Assembly (NCBI GenBank): GCA_943704525.1
Contig: CALSCQ010002379.1
Location: 1-37,856 of the forward strand
Length of the DNA: 37,856 nt
Reading direction: 5' to 3'
DNA from: Pigoraptor vietnamica
Taxonomy: Eukaryota; Opisthokonta; Filasterea
The position numbers were made by a program, and so were the translations under genes. The stretch's first letter is position 1; every line of letters starts with the position of its first letter. The notes below the pieces were generated by a model that saw only the letters and a program-made list of their open reading frames with translations, searched no databases and had not been told where the DNA came from. Of this stretch, positions 27,132 through 36,306 are shown piece by piece.

Positions 27132-27972
27132 TCACAGGTGGACGGGCAGCATGAGGTAGTTGTAGACGGCGTGGAAATGGAAGAGGACGCCGCCGAGCAC
27201 GCACAGGTGCCAGATGGCGTGCGCGCAGGGAATGACGCCGTCCGACTTGAAAAAGGCAATGCCGCCGGTGTAGCACAGGCCGCCCCACAGCATGTGCAGG
27301 AGCGCCACGCGGGGGACGGGCGACTCCATGATCGGTTCGTAGATGAACACCGCGAGCCACCCCATCGTGAGGTACAGCACGAGCTTGATCGTCTCCACGC
27401 GGGGCGAGTGTTTCACGCACGTCGAGAGAATGATGCCGGAGAGCGCAATGCCCCAGACGATCGCCGTCATGACGCGCCCCCACAGGTTGTTCTCGCCGAG
27501 GTCAAGGATGAGCAGCCAGGGCGTGTACGAAGCGGCGATGAAGATATAGATGACGGCGTGATCGAGGATCTGAAACGTGTCGAGAAAGCGGCGCAGCTGC
27601 GCGAGTGCGACGACGTGATACGACGTAGACGCCGTGAAGAGGCACAGCATGCCCACGCCGTATATCCACGCGCTCAGGAGCTTGGCGGTGCTCGTGCCCA
27701 GCGAGACGAGGAGAACGAGGGCGACAAGGCCAAACGCGATCCCGATCTGCGACATCAAGAACGCAAACATTAACAACGTTTGGAAACGAATTGTGGCGAC
27801 GGGCGGCAGATTTCGATTTGCGGGCACGCACCCCATGGGAGACGCAGTTGGCCCAGTGCTCAATGACGGTCGGGACGTACTCCTGTCCCTTCGCACGCGG
27901 CGCACGGTTGATGAAGCCCCGGGGCAGGGGGTGCATCTTGGCGTGCGCCGGGATAGCGCACCCTTGACACAT
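27132..27972 (-). CDS. PAQR-family membrane protein, MMD/hemolysin-III-like
   Basis: Seven-helix membrane protein of the progestin/adipoQ receptor superfamily; MMD (PAQR10/11) members sit in Golgi membranes and resemble alkaline ceramidases. Two exons, 27972-27832 and 27746-27132, 251 aa (MMD 238). The N-terminus reads PLPRGFINRAPRAKGQEYVP and VIEHWANCVSHG, as in MMD. The conserved metal-site motifs are present: STSYH (Ser-x3-His, helix 2), DHAVIYIFIAASYTPW (Asp and TP), and HAIWHLCVLGGVLFHFH (HxxWH, helix 7). KSDGVIPCAHAIWHL is almost MMD-identical. The start is the only in-frame ATG before the conserved block; an AT-rich TATATAT lies about 140 bases upstream (28111-28117). Whether it is a hydrolase or a receptor is open. 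Confidence 0.93.
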
Positions 27973-28843
27973 TGTCGCGAATTCGAATCGTGTGCTCGCG
28001 AGTGAATGAAGAAATCGGTTCAAGCCGTTCACGATCCCGTAGTTTCTTGCGATTGCGCTTGTCGCTTGTCCGTAGGACTCCCTCACTGCAGAAAGCGTGT
28101 GTCCAGCGCAATATATACGAGAGGACGGCGTGGAATGGATGGGCTGTGGTTGAGGCGTGTTTGTGTGTGCGTGTGTGTGTGTGTGCGTGTCTTTTTTTGG
28201 ATGCGTAATTTGGACAGCACGTGAAATGCATCCGATTGGCTGGCCCAAACACCCGTTTTGACGGTGTCCACATGCTTACCATGAAATTTCGGATTCCAAT
28301 AATTCTTCACTAATGAACCTCAACTACTTACTATATGTATTGAAAAGCTTATACTTAAATCCAGTACTGTTCAAAACGCATTTCCTAACACTCACCCTTC
28401 GCCGACCCATTTGCGTAACCACAAAAAGTGCGAGTGTAGCGTAACACCCACCCTACATCCCTATCCTAACCCCCACCACTTGCTCAACTGTCGGAAGCAC
28501 GCACTGATTGGTCATGGCGTCACATGACCGACTTTATCCCTAATAAATAAAAATTCAATACATTTTTCATAGTGAAATAAATGCCAATGTGACCGTCTTG
28601 CCGCACGTGCTGTTCCCGTGACACTCCTGCGAACAGCCACACTCTATTCGCTCCAAAGACGACCGAAATCTCAAGTCCCTACTACCGTCCCGGGCCTTTC
28701 TTTGCGTGCGCACTTCACCGTAGTGCGTGCGTATTGCCGCGTACGGCGGAATTGGACTTGCGGGACTTGGTTTTTCACCCGCAATCTCCAATCGTGAACG
28801 GCTTGACCATAATTGTTTCGGCGGTTGGTCTCACATCGCTGCC
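27973..28843. other. divergent intergenic region, PAQR and acyltransferase
   Basis: About 870 bases. Contains a short GT tract (about 28159-28187), a TATATAT (28111-28117) for the PAQR gene, and a markedly AT-richer block (about 28290-28570) with TAATAAATAAA. No gene seen. Confidence 0.55.
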
Positions 28844-31611
28844 ATGGCACTCCGTGTCGCCGTCGTGGCGGTGCTCGTCGCCATCCTCGCGGCATTCGCA
28901 TCGGCCGCTGCGCCTCCCACTGCGCCTGCGTTGAACCCGATGTGCATGAAGAATGTGCTCGAGCTCACGCAGCGCACGTATCCCAACTGGGCCATGATGC
29001 TTCTTGCGGCGACGGGCAAGACCATCCCCATGGATGCCGGCAACTACGATCTGTGCCGCCAGTACGACAACACGCGCTTTTTCCTCGCTCGTTTCTCGGG
29101 GACTCTTGCGGGCGAGCGCACGGTGGGCGGGTTGGGCCTGTGCCTCCCTCACACGTGCAACGACAACGACATCGCCGAGGGCATCCTCATGGAAGTTGTG
29201 CCGATGTTCAAGTCGATGAACGCGTCGCTTCAGCTCACGAGCGTCACCTCGCCCGAGCTCGACATTGACAGGGAGTTTGGCGCGGGAACCTACTTTGCGA
29301 TCGTCTTCTTCTCGATGCTGCTCGCGCTCATCATTCTCGCGACGCTGGTCGATTATCAACGCACGGCCATCCACCGCCACGGAACCAAGTCGATCAACGA
29401 CGCGGGCGAGGAGAAGCTGCCTCTGATCACGGACGACGACGCGGACGCACGCGCCAAGGCGAAGAAGGAGGCAGAGGCGCGCTATGCCTCGCGCGGGATG
29501 CGCCTCCTCCTCGCGTTCTCCGTCCTCGACAACCTGCCGCGCCTCCTCGCTCCCGCCGGCGCAAACCAGTTTGGGATGCTCAACGGAATGGTGAGATGTC
29601 GGGCAGCGGCATTGCTGTGTGTGTGCGTGTGTTGGCATGCCCTGCGCTTTCCAGCATGCCGTAGGTAACGTTTGTCGACGGAAAGCTGATTTTGTTCCGC
29701 CACGCACACGCAGCGCGTCATTTCGATGGCGTGGGTCGTGCTCGGCCACAGCGTCATGCAGGTCCTCGGCCTCGTGGGGTTCCAGAACCTCGACAACTTT
29801 GCGCGCGCGACGAAGGAGTGGTACTTTCAGTTTGTGCTGGGTGCCGAGTACTCGGTCGACACGTTCTTCTTCATCAGCGGCTTCCTCGTCGCCTACATGC
29901 TGCTCAAGGAGCTCCGCGAGAAGGACGGGCGCGTTAGGTGCGTGGTTTGGGCGGGGCTTGTGTGTGTGTGTGCGCGTGTGTGTGAGTGTTGGGGGGGGGG
30001 GGGAATGGACTGTCCTGTGACTGTGCGTTACTAACACCCGATTCCGTGCAGCTGGGTGATGTTCTACGTGCACCGCTACTGGCGCCTCATTCCCTGCATC
30101 TCTGTCGTCATCCTCTTCTACTTCAAGCTCTCGTACTACATGGGCAGCGGGCCGTTCTGGTACATCTATCAGGTGTGTGTGTGTGTGTGTGTGGTGTGCT
30201 TTGTGCGTGTGCGTCTTGCTTCACGTCGATTGTGCGTTCCTGTAGCGACGACAGGTTCTCTATGCGCGTTTCGCTCATTCTCTGTTCACTCTTCCCATCG
30301 CAGAACGAGGTTGAGAGCAAGTGCCCGCACTCGTGGTGGGCGCACCTTCTTTTCGTCAACGACAACATTTACCCGTACGACCCCAACAAGGTCTGCATGG
30401 CGTGGCTGTGGTATGGTGGGTATCGAACCTGCGTCTGCTGCAGCGCAGCGTCTGATTATTCCGCTCGTCCGTCGTGGAAGTCCTCGTTCGTTCAAATTGT
30501 GCGTGTGCAACGAATACTAATATGCCACCGTCGTATTCTCACAGTGGCGGACGACATGATCTTTTACATCCTGAGCCCCCTCTACGTGATTGCGTACCGC
30601 AAGCACCGCAAGATTGGCTGGTTCCTCATCCTGGCCACGGTCGCGTCGTCGTTTGGCGTGACGGCGTGGCTCATCGAGAAGTACAACCTCGACATTTACG
30701 TCTTTGGTCCCAAGGTGCGCCGGAGACTCTGGCCATCGTTTGCGTACACTTCTGCGTGTCGTTGCATGGGGATTTCTGTGTGCATCAAACGGCTCCCGTG
30801 CTTACGCGCGTGTTCCCCTTTCCCGCCCTCAGTACGACGCCTTCATGTACCACGTGTACAGCAAGGCGTGGACGCGCATTCCCTCGTACGTCGTGGGCAT
30901 TGGCGCCGCCTTCATCGTCGCCGACAAGGACATTTACCGGCGCCCCTCGAAGGGCATCCTCGGGCTCCTCACGCACCCCTACCTTCTCTTTGTGCTGGCC
31001 GTTGGCGGCATGAACGCGATCGTCTTTGCGCCCTACTCGACGTACCGCAACCCCGTCCCCGAGCACCAGTGGACGCAGACGCAGTACACGGCGTACATGA
31101 CGGTCTCGCACTTTGCGTGGTGCCTCTGCATGGCCATTCTCACGATTGGGTGCGCCGCGGGCCGCTACGGGTTCGTCAACTGGTTCCTCTCGCTTGGCCT
31201 CTGGACGCCCCTCACGCGCCTCACGTACGGCGCGTACCTCGTCCACCCAATCATCATCAAGGTCGTCGCCTGCAATGCGTGAGTATTTCGTAGCGGGTTG
31301 TGTCTTTTGTGTGTATGTGTGTGTATGTGTGTGGTGTATCTGTGTGTACGCGAGTGTATGTACGAGTGCGTGCGTGTGTCCATGCGAGTTCTGTGCGTTG
31401 CTCTCAATTCTTCGCATGTGGCTGACATCGCTTTCTCTGTTCCCCCCGCAGCAACCAATACTCGCAGTACTCGTTCCTCAGCATGGCCTACTGGACCGGC
31501 GGCAACCTCCTCGCGTCGTTCGTCGTGTCCGCCATCCTTTTCCTTGCGATCGAACGCCCGTTCGTCGCCATCGAGGGCATTCTTCTCAAGCGGCAATCGC
31601 GTCGCGCGTAA
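28844..31611 (+). CDS. NRF-6-like acyltransferase-3 membrane protein
   Basis: Related to nematode NRF-6/NDG-4 (nose resistant to fluoxetine) proteins, multi-pass acyltransferase-3 enzymes thought to move or acylate lipids. Seven exons: 28844-29590, 29714-29937, 30052-30172, 30304-30415, 30545-30714, 30833-31278 and 31452-31611; 659 aa, phases consistent. Signal peptide (VAVVAVLVAILAAFASAA), then an extracellular NRF domain with paired cysteines (YDLCRQYDN, LGLCLPHTCND), a first membrane helix (IVFFSMLLALIILATL), and an acidic cytosolic loop. The acyltransferase core has ISMAWVVLGHSVM (catalytic-type His), SVDTFFFISGFL, HRYWRLIPC, CMAWLWYVADDMIFYILSP and LTRLTYGAYLVHPIII, all family hallmarks. 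Intron 3 begins within a GT run. The substrate is unknown. Confidence 0.94.
29946..30003. repeat. GT-rich tract ending in G13 (acyltransferase intron 2)
   Basis: Interrupted GT units on the coding strand starting about 8 bases past the donor, followed by 13 G (29991-30003). Confidence 0.9.
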
Positions 31612-32000
31612 GCGACGTCCAACAATGCATGGACTCACCGAAGTGTCGGTTCTAGTGCTGCCGAGAGGGGCACTGGCCGTGCTGGTGTCGCCGTGTTGGT
31701 GTCGTCTCTGTCTAGCTAACTGGCGTCATGCTTGGCGCTGTGGTTCTTCTTACTGCGTGCGTGCGGCTGTGTATGCTCTCGCGTGTTTCTCTGCTTTTCC
31801 TCCCCTTTGTCTCAGGGCGCGCGCGTATGTGTTTTCGTGTGGATGTTCGTGTGGATATTTCACCGCGCGCGCTGTCCCATACACTCACGTGCACAAGTAC
31901 AAACTTCTTCAGGAAACCTGTACTTTATCCATATACATTAACGCGAAGAAAGCACGCGCACACACACTGCACACACATAAGGGCACGCGCCGTGAGGCTG
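31612..32000. other. convergent intergenic gap, acyltransferase to GH16-like gene
   Basis: About 390 bases between converging genes. No repeat, RNA gene or credible ORF seen. Confidence 0.6.
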
Positions 32001-32681
32001 TCACCAAATCCACTTCTGCCGCTCGCTGGTGAACGAGAAATCCGATATAACGACCTCCGTCTCTTCCTGCGAAACCGGCGGGCGACCCCCGCGAAGCCAG
32101 AGGTTGATGTGCACACGGCTCTCGGACGACTCCACGGGCACGCCTTTCTCGAAGGGGCGCGCCGTCGCAAAGATGATGCGCCCGTCGGACGTGACGCTCT
32201 GACAGGACAGCGAGTTTTGCGACCAGCGAAAGGTGTGCGTCGTGTTCCGCTCATCGGGCATGGCGAACCGCAGCACGTGGCCGGGCACGTCGTACGGCTG
32301 CAGCACGAACTGCCCCGTGCCCTTTCCCAGCTCGTCGTCGAAGGCGGAGAACTCAAAGTCGATCTCGCGATCGTCCGTTTCGTACATGAAGAGGCCCAGC
32401 ATCACGTTCGGGTCCCCCTTCGCCAACGGACTCGAGACTGTCCATCGGTACGTCCCGTAGCCGAGCGCGGGCCCTATCACTTCCGCGCACAGCCAGCGCC
32501 CCGAGGCGGCGTCGTGTCGCAGGCGGAGATGCAGCGCGCCCGTGAGCTCGTCCACCCACACGGCCTTCTCGGAGTTGTCAAAATAGTTGGGCCCCGGTCC
32601 CACTGCGCGCCCGGAGCCGCCCTTGACGGTCCATCTCACACCGCCAAACTCAATGGCATCTCGTCGCTCCACAGGACACAT
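32001..32681 (-). CDS. GH16-like concanavalin A-fold glycosidase or lectin
   Basis: Single exon, 226 aa, no signal peptide. The family-16 core pattern is visible: GYGTYRWTVSSPL (strand leading to the cleft), DPNVMLGLFMYE, and the catalytic ExDxE motif as REIDFEFS with E106, D108 and E110, followed by FVLQPYDVPGHV and HTFRWSQNSLSC. This arrangement, with few residues outside the jelly roll, is close to small bacterial GH16-like proteins rather than secreted fungal glucanases. Intact acidic triad suggests activity on a beta-glucan or related polymer, but the substrate cannot be read. Lack of introns in an intron-rich window, lack of a signal peptide and a bacterial look fit horizontal transfer; that is inference. 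The ATG at 32681 is the only one before the core. Confidence 0.8.
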   Translation of the reverse strand: MCPVERRDAIEFGGVRWTVKGGSGRAVGPGPNYFDNSEKAVWVDELTGALHLRLRHDAASGRWLCAEVIGPALGYGTYRWTVSSPLAKGDPNVMLGLFMYETDDREIDFEFSAFDDELGKGTGQFVLQPYDVPGHVLRFAMPDERNTTHTFRWSQNSLSCQSVTSDGRIIFATARPFEKGVPVESSESRVHINLWLRGGRPPVSQEETEVVISDFSFTSERQKWIW

Positions 32682-32723
32682 CGTACAACCGCGCGCAGAA
32701 ACAAGCGTGACGCGAAAGTTGAG

Positions 32724-32774
32724 TTATCGCCGGCTCAGAGTTGCCTCAGAGTTGCGATAAGGATCAGACTCTGA
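32724..32774. promoter_or_regulatory. repeat cluster upstream of the GH16-like gene
   Basis: A perfect tandem 11-mer CTCAGAGTTGC (32734-32755) lies between inverted arms TTATCGC (32724-32730) and GCGATAA (32754-32760), with a reverse-complement CTCTGAG near 32767. It looks like a protein-binding site; function is not shown. Confidence 0.3.
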
Positions 32775-33130
32775 GGTCACGGCCAAAATGCAAAGTCAAG
32801 AAAGGCTCCATATTATCCGGCACTTCCATCACACGGAAGACGTCTCTAGCGTGAACGGACTCACTGCATTTTTCGACGAAGACCTTGGGCAATGGCATAG
32901 CCGAGAAGATGCGCCAGTTCTGTCCGGATCACCTAGACTGTCCGGATAAAATTTGGGCGAGTTGCCTTTTATGTATATACGGACAAATTCAATATTTCCC
33001 TAAAATGGAAATCAGCTACCTCGTGCGTGGTCTATTTCGGGTGATTCCACGTTTTCCGTCGGTTCTTACCACGTTCGGTTGTTGACAATTGGCGGCTGCT
33101 CGCACAGGCAGTCTGCCCGTCCCTCATCAC

Positions 33131-33138
33131 TATTTAAA
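33131..33138 (+). promoter_or_regulatory. TATA-like box of the Hog gene
   Basis: TATTTAAA 122 bases before the ATG. The leader between them is unusually A-rich (repeated GCGAAAA units at about 33198-33257). Confidence 0.45.
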
Positions 33139-33259
33139 CTCGAGCGAACAGAAACGAAAAACCACAACACACTCTCTCTCTTGAGCTTTCTCAACAAAGG
33201 CGAAGAGAACAAAGCGAAAAGGCAAAAAAGCGAAGCGAAAAAAAGCGAAAAAAGCGAAT

Positions 33260-34060
33260 ATGGCTCTGCGCAACATTCTTGTGGCGATGGCCTTTGCGGT
33301 TGCGCTCGCGAACCTCGCGGACGCCGGAAACTACTGCTCGTGCCTCTGCGGCCAGAACCAGGCCGTGACCAACAACTGCGACGGCTGCCAGCAGGCGTGC
33401 GAGAATCTCAGCCCTCCGTGCCACAGCTTCGAGTGCGGGTCATCGTCGGGCACTCACTGCTTCCACGCCGATGGCAAGGTCCTCCTCGAGTCCGGCGAGA
33501 CGGTAGCCGTGTCGCAGATTAAGGTCGGCGACCGCGTTGCGGCGGCGGATGCCAAGAACGCGTCTGCGGTCGTCTTCAGCGAGGTCATTGCCTTCCTCGA
33601 CGCGAAGGAGGACGCGCGCGACACGCTCGTGGAGATTACCTTTGGCAATGGCGAGAGCGTCAAGATGACCGACTCGCACCTCATCTACAACCGCCCCTCG
33701 GCGAACGGCGCCCACGAGGCCGTGTTTGCCGACCGCGTGCGTGAGGGCGACCACGTGCTCGTCATGGAGGACGACGTTGTCGTCGAGCGCGTCGTCAAGA
33801 GCGTCGGGCGTGTGTTTGCACGCGGCCTCTACTCGCCCCTCACGGTCGCGGGCAACATCATCGTCGACGGAGTTCTCGCCTCGTGCTACGCGGAGGTCGA
33901 CTCGCACGACGGTGCGCACATTGCCATGGCGCCCCTTCGTGCGCTGTACGCCGCCATGCCCGGTCTCGCCACGGGACAGCAGCCCGACGGCGTCCACTGG
34001 TACGCGGACTGGCTCCAGAACAAGCTCGGCCGCCTTGCCCGCTGGCACCCCAAGCACTAA
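33260..34060 (+). CDS. secreted Cys-rich peptide fused to a Hog (Hint) autoprocessing domain
   Basis: Single exon, 266 aa. Signal peptide 1-23 (MALRNILVAMAFAVALANLA). Residues 24-66 are a small domain with eight cysteines (C26, C28, C30, C40, C43, C47, C54, C59). The Hint domain starts at C67 (THCFHADGKVLLESGE), the nucleophile for N-to-S acyl shift; it keeps QIKVGDRV, the T137-x-x-H140 motif (TDSHLIY), GDHVLV, YSPLTVAGNIIVDG and ASCYAEV (C209). The tail (HIAMAPLRALYAAMP and GVHWYADWLQNKLGRL) matches the adduct-recognition region of Hedgehog Hog domains (HWAFAPLR, GIHWYSRLLYRLG), so this is a full Hog and not an intein. Expected products: a 43-residue C-terminally modified peptide and a free Hog part. 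No Hedge signalling domain is present. Confidence 0.92.
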   Translation: MALRNILVAMAFAVALANLADAGNYCSCLCGQNQAVTNNCDGCQQACENLSPPCHSFECGSSSGTHCFHADGKVLLESGETVAVSQIKVGDRVAAADAKNASAVVFSEVIAFLDAKEDARDTLVEITFGNGESVKMTDSHLIYNRPSANGAHEAVFADRVREGDHVLVMEDDVVVERVVKSVGRVFARGLYSPLTVAGNIIVDGVLASCYAEVDSHDGAHIAMAPLRALYAAMPGLATGQQPDGVHWYADWLQNKLGRLARWHPKH

Positions 34061-34511
34061 AGCGCCAAGCAATCAAGAGTGCGAGCGAATCGGGCCGCAA
34101 TACGTTTGGTTTGTGGGACGCACGCGTTGCAGTTGCGAATGGACTAGCCAGCGCCGGTTTGGAGCGGCGCTAGCAGGCTTTCGTTCCTTATCTCTCCTTT
34201 CTTTCGTCGTCTTCGCTCGCGTTTGAATGAAATTCGCGTGTCCCAACAATTACTATAAACAAAAACATTGCGCGTTGAAATTATGGAGCGCGGTTTCATT
34301 CGCGTGTCCCAACAATTACTATAAACAAAAACATTGCGCGTTGAAATTATGGAGCGCGGTTGTTACAATACGCAAGTGCAAACGCATCGAATATATGCCT
34401 TGAACAGTCCATTTCGCAAGCATATTTATTGCATCATTCACGCCTTCCCGCCGTTTCGCTGTCGTCCATTGCCTTCCCGCTGTCGCCCACTGCATGCGGA
34501 GTAATGCGCAT
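34061..34511. other. convergent intergenic gap, Hog gene to phosphatase
   Basis: About 450 bases holding the Hog 3' UTR and the 66-base tandem duplication. No gene seen. Confidence 0.6.
34232..34361. repeat. 66-base tandem duplication downstream of the Hog gene
   Basis: Copy 1 spans 34232-34297, copy 2 spans 34298-34361; 64 of 64 comparable bases are identical. The unit includes ACTATAAACAAAAACATTG, and may carry a doubled 3'-end signal. Confidence 0.95.
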
Positions 34512-35304
34512 TCAAATTAGGTGGCATCCCACCCGCGCCGGAACGTCGGCCGCGTGCAGAGTCCTGCGCATGCCGAGGCACTTCTCCTCCCACCGGAGGA
34601 GGTCAAAGGCGAGCCCTCCGCTCATGAACATGTCCCTGTGCGCCCTGAAAAACTGGAACGCGACGCGCACGGGAACCCCATACTTTTGTATGAGATACGC
34701 CGTAATGAATGCCGGCGCCCTGCTCAATCCCTCGGGACAGTGGACGAGCACGCGCTCATAGATACGCCGTAATGAACGCCGGCGCCCTGCTCAATCCCTC
34801 GGGACAGTGGACGAGCACGCGCTCCCCCGCGGCACGTCCCTCATCAATGAACCGGCAGACCTCCGGAAAGAGGTGCAGACCCGAGGCACCGTCGTTGTCG
34901 ATGCTCGATTCGAGGAGGAACTTGACGCCTGCCATCTGCTTCTGCACCCCGCGGACCATCTCGATTTGCTTGGCGCTGCGCGGCGGGGCGAGCAGGGAGA
35001 CGACGCGACCAATGCCATAGTATTTCAGGTCAAACGGGGTGACATTGCCCACGCACCCCAGAAACAGCGTGCGGTCCTCGAGGACGGGGAGCGGGGACAT
35101 GCCAGACTGCCTGTTGTAGTTGTCCGCGACGGACCGATACATCGCGCTGTGGTCAACGTTGCCACTTCGGCCCGCCGAGACGCACATCGAGTCGCACGCC
35201 TTCCACATCGCATCCCAGTAACAAAACAGCGTCGGGTCCAGCGCGCCGTGCAGCGCCCGCATGCCCTCCCACAAGTCGCGAGGGCAGCGGCGCCCGCGGA
35301 GCAC
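34512..35304 (-). pseudogene. dual-specificity phosphatase, reading frame broken by a tandem duplication
   Basis: A DUSP core reads on the minus strand: LPVLEDRTLFLGCVGNV, YYGIGRVVSLLAPP, SSIDNDGASGLHLFPEVCRF (general-acid region), then the P-loop VLVHCPEGLSRAPAF with the HCx5R signature intact. A 67-base tandem duplication (34694-34827) repeats the P-loop. Because 67 is not a multiple of three, frame one stops right after AYL (34756), and the rest of the fold (ITAYLIQKYGVPVRVAFQFF, stop at 34512) continues in another frame after the second P-loop. The copies differ at one base in 64, so the event is recent. It may be a fresh pseudogene, one allele, or an assembly fault. Upstream, only TAG and one codon separate it, in the same frame, from the 332-aa ORF. 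Confidence 0.75.
34694..34827. repeat. 67-base tandem duplication across the phosphatase active site
   Basis: Copies at 34694-34760 and 34761-34827; the first 64 bases differ at one position (AATGAAT versus AATGAAC). Confidence 0.95.
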
Positions 35305-35307
35305 ATA

Positions 35308-36306
35308 CTACGCAACGGTGACAAACACGTGCAAGCGGGCCTTTCCGTACTCGACCACGAGATGGACGCGCGAATCGCCGTAGGGCTTACCCAGGCGGTC
35401 CGACACCATGCGGTCCACATAATAGGCCGAGTGGCGAAGCGAACGATCGTCCACGGCGACCGACACCGTGAATGTGCCATCCGGGTCGCTGGCGATAGTG
35501 AAGTCGGGCACTTTGCGCACTCCCCCGAACCTGGAGGTGCCCTCCTTCAACAACGGCTTGACTCGCACGACAACGTCCACAGTCGGTCCGGGCGACGTCA
35601 TCGTCGGTGCACCTGCAGAGAGCGTGACGAAGAACCCCGGCAGGACCTCGACGGGCGTGCCCTCCGCCGGGCGCTTGTACAGGCACTCCTTGGTGCTGGC
35701 GATCAGCGCGTCCGGCAACACAACCGCCCTGTTCCAGTGGGGAAACTGCGCGACAAACTCCTCGGCAGAGACATCGCAGAAACCCACCGAAACCACAGCC
35801 GCGGGATACGCTCTCGCATACGCCACGACGGACGTGCGAATGTCCGCCTTTGCGCCTTCGCCGAGAGCGTCGAGCTCGGTGCGCGCAAGGCACACGATGC
35901 TCGTGTGTGTCTTCCACGGCATGTCCCCCTTGTCCCCCTTGTCCCCCTTGTCAAACCAGTTAAACCTGTCGCGCCACTCGAACAAGTCCAAGGGAAATAC
36001 GCTACGGAGGTCGTGCGACACAGACGCACCCACAATCAGCGCATCCGCAGAGGCTTCCGTCGCGTCCTTGCAGTATTCGACGATCACCGTCCTCTGCTTG
36101 ACTGCCTCAACGTGGTAATACAGCGGCGCCGGCCCCTGGGGGTTCTCCACACCACGAACGACCTGCTCGTCCACGAGGAACGGCGCGAGCGCGTCCTCCT
36201 TGAGAAGATGAGAGAGGATGGCGTCGAGGTCGGTCGCGCTCACGCTGCTATTAAGCGGCTGCTTCGGCGTCCCCATGAGCCACTTGAGAGGCTTGTCCTT
36301 CGTCAT
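35308..36306 (-). CDS. unrecognised 332-aa protein, perhaps N-terminal part of the phosphatase gene
   Basis: Uninterrupted ORF starting MTKDKPLKWLMGTPKQPL; I recognise no family. It looks soluble: no signal peptide or membrane helix. A three-fold FDKGDKGDKGD insert (DNA 35922-35952, a 9-base repeat) sits near residue 120. Codon use and balanced composition (hydrophobic blocks such as AAVVSVGFCDVSAEEFVAQF, VVLPDALIAS, PGFFVTLSAGAP and VHLVVEYGKARLHVFVTVA) look like a real protein. It ends at TAG (35308-35310); the next codons, in the same frame, lead into the phosphatase. Options: two genes, one gene with a new stop, or an unseen intron whose acceptor is that very TAG. No donor near the end fits the phase well, so I keep it separate. 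Confidence 0.6.
   Translation of the reverse strand: MTKDKPLKWLMGTPKQPLNSSVSATDLDAILSHLLKEDALAPFLVDEQVVRGVENPQGPAPLYYHVEAVKQRTVIVEYCKDATEASADALIVGASVSHDLRSVFPLDLFEWRDRFNWFDKGDKGDKGDMPWKTHTSIVCLARTELDALGEGAKADIRTSVVAYARAYPAAVVSVGFCDVSAEEFVAQFPHWNRAVVLPDALIASTKECLYKRPAEGTPVEVLPGFFVTLSAGAPTMTSPGPTVDVVVRVKPLLKEGTSRFGGVRKVPDFTIASDPDGTFTVSVAVDDRSLRHSAYYVDRMVSDRLGKPYGDSRVHLVVEYGKARLHVFVTVA

Larger units (their letters stand above)
32682..33259. other. divergent intergenic region, GH16-like and Hog genes
   Basis: About 580 bases. Near the GH16-like start it holds a direct-repeat and inverted-repeat cluster (32724-32775); near the Hog gene a TATTTAAA and a purine-rich leader made of GCGAAAA-type units. 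No gene seen. Confidence 0.55.

Noticed and set aside
28447-28480. Telomere-like CCCTATCCTAACCCCC
   Set aside because: One irregular stretch with no tandem array; likely chance in a C-rich strand.
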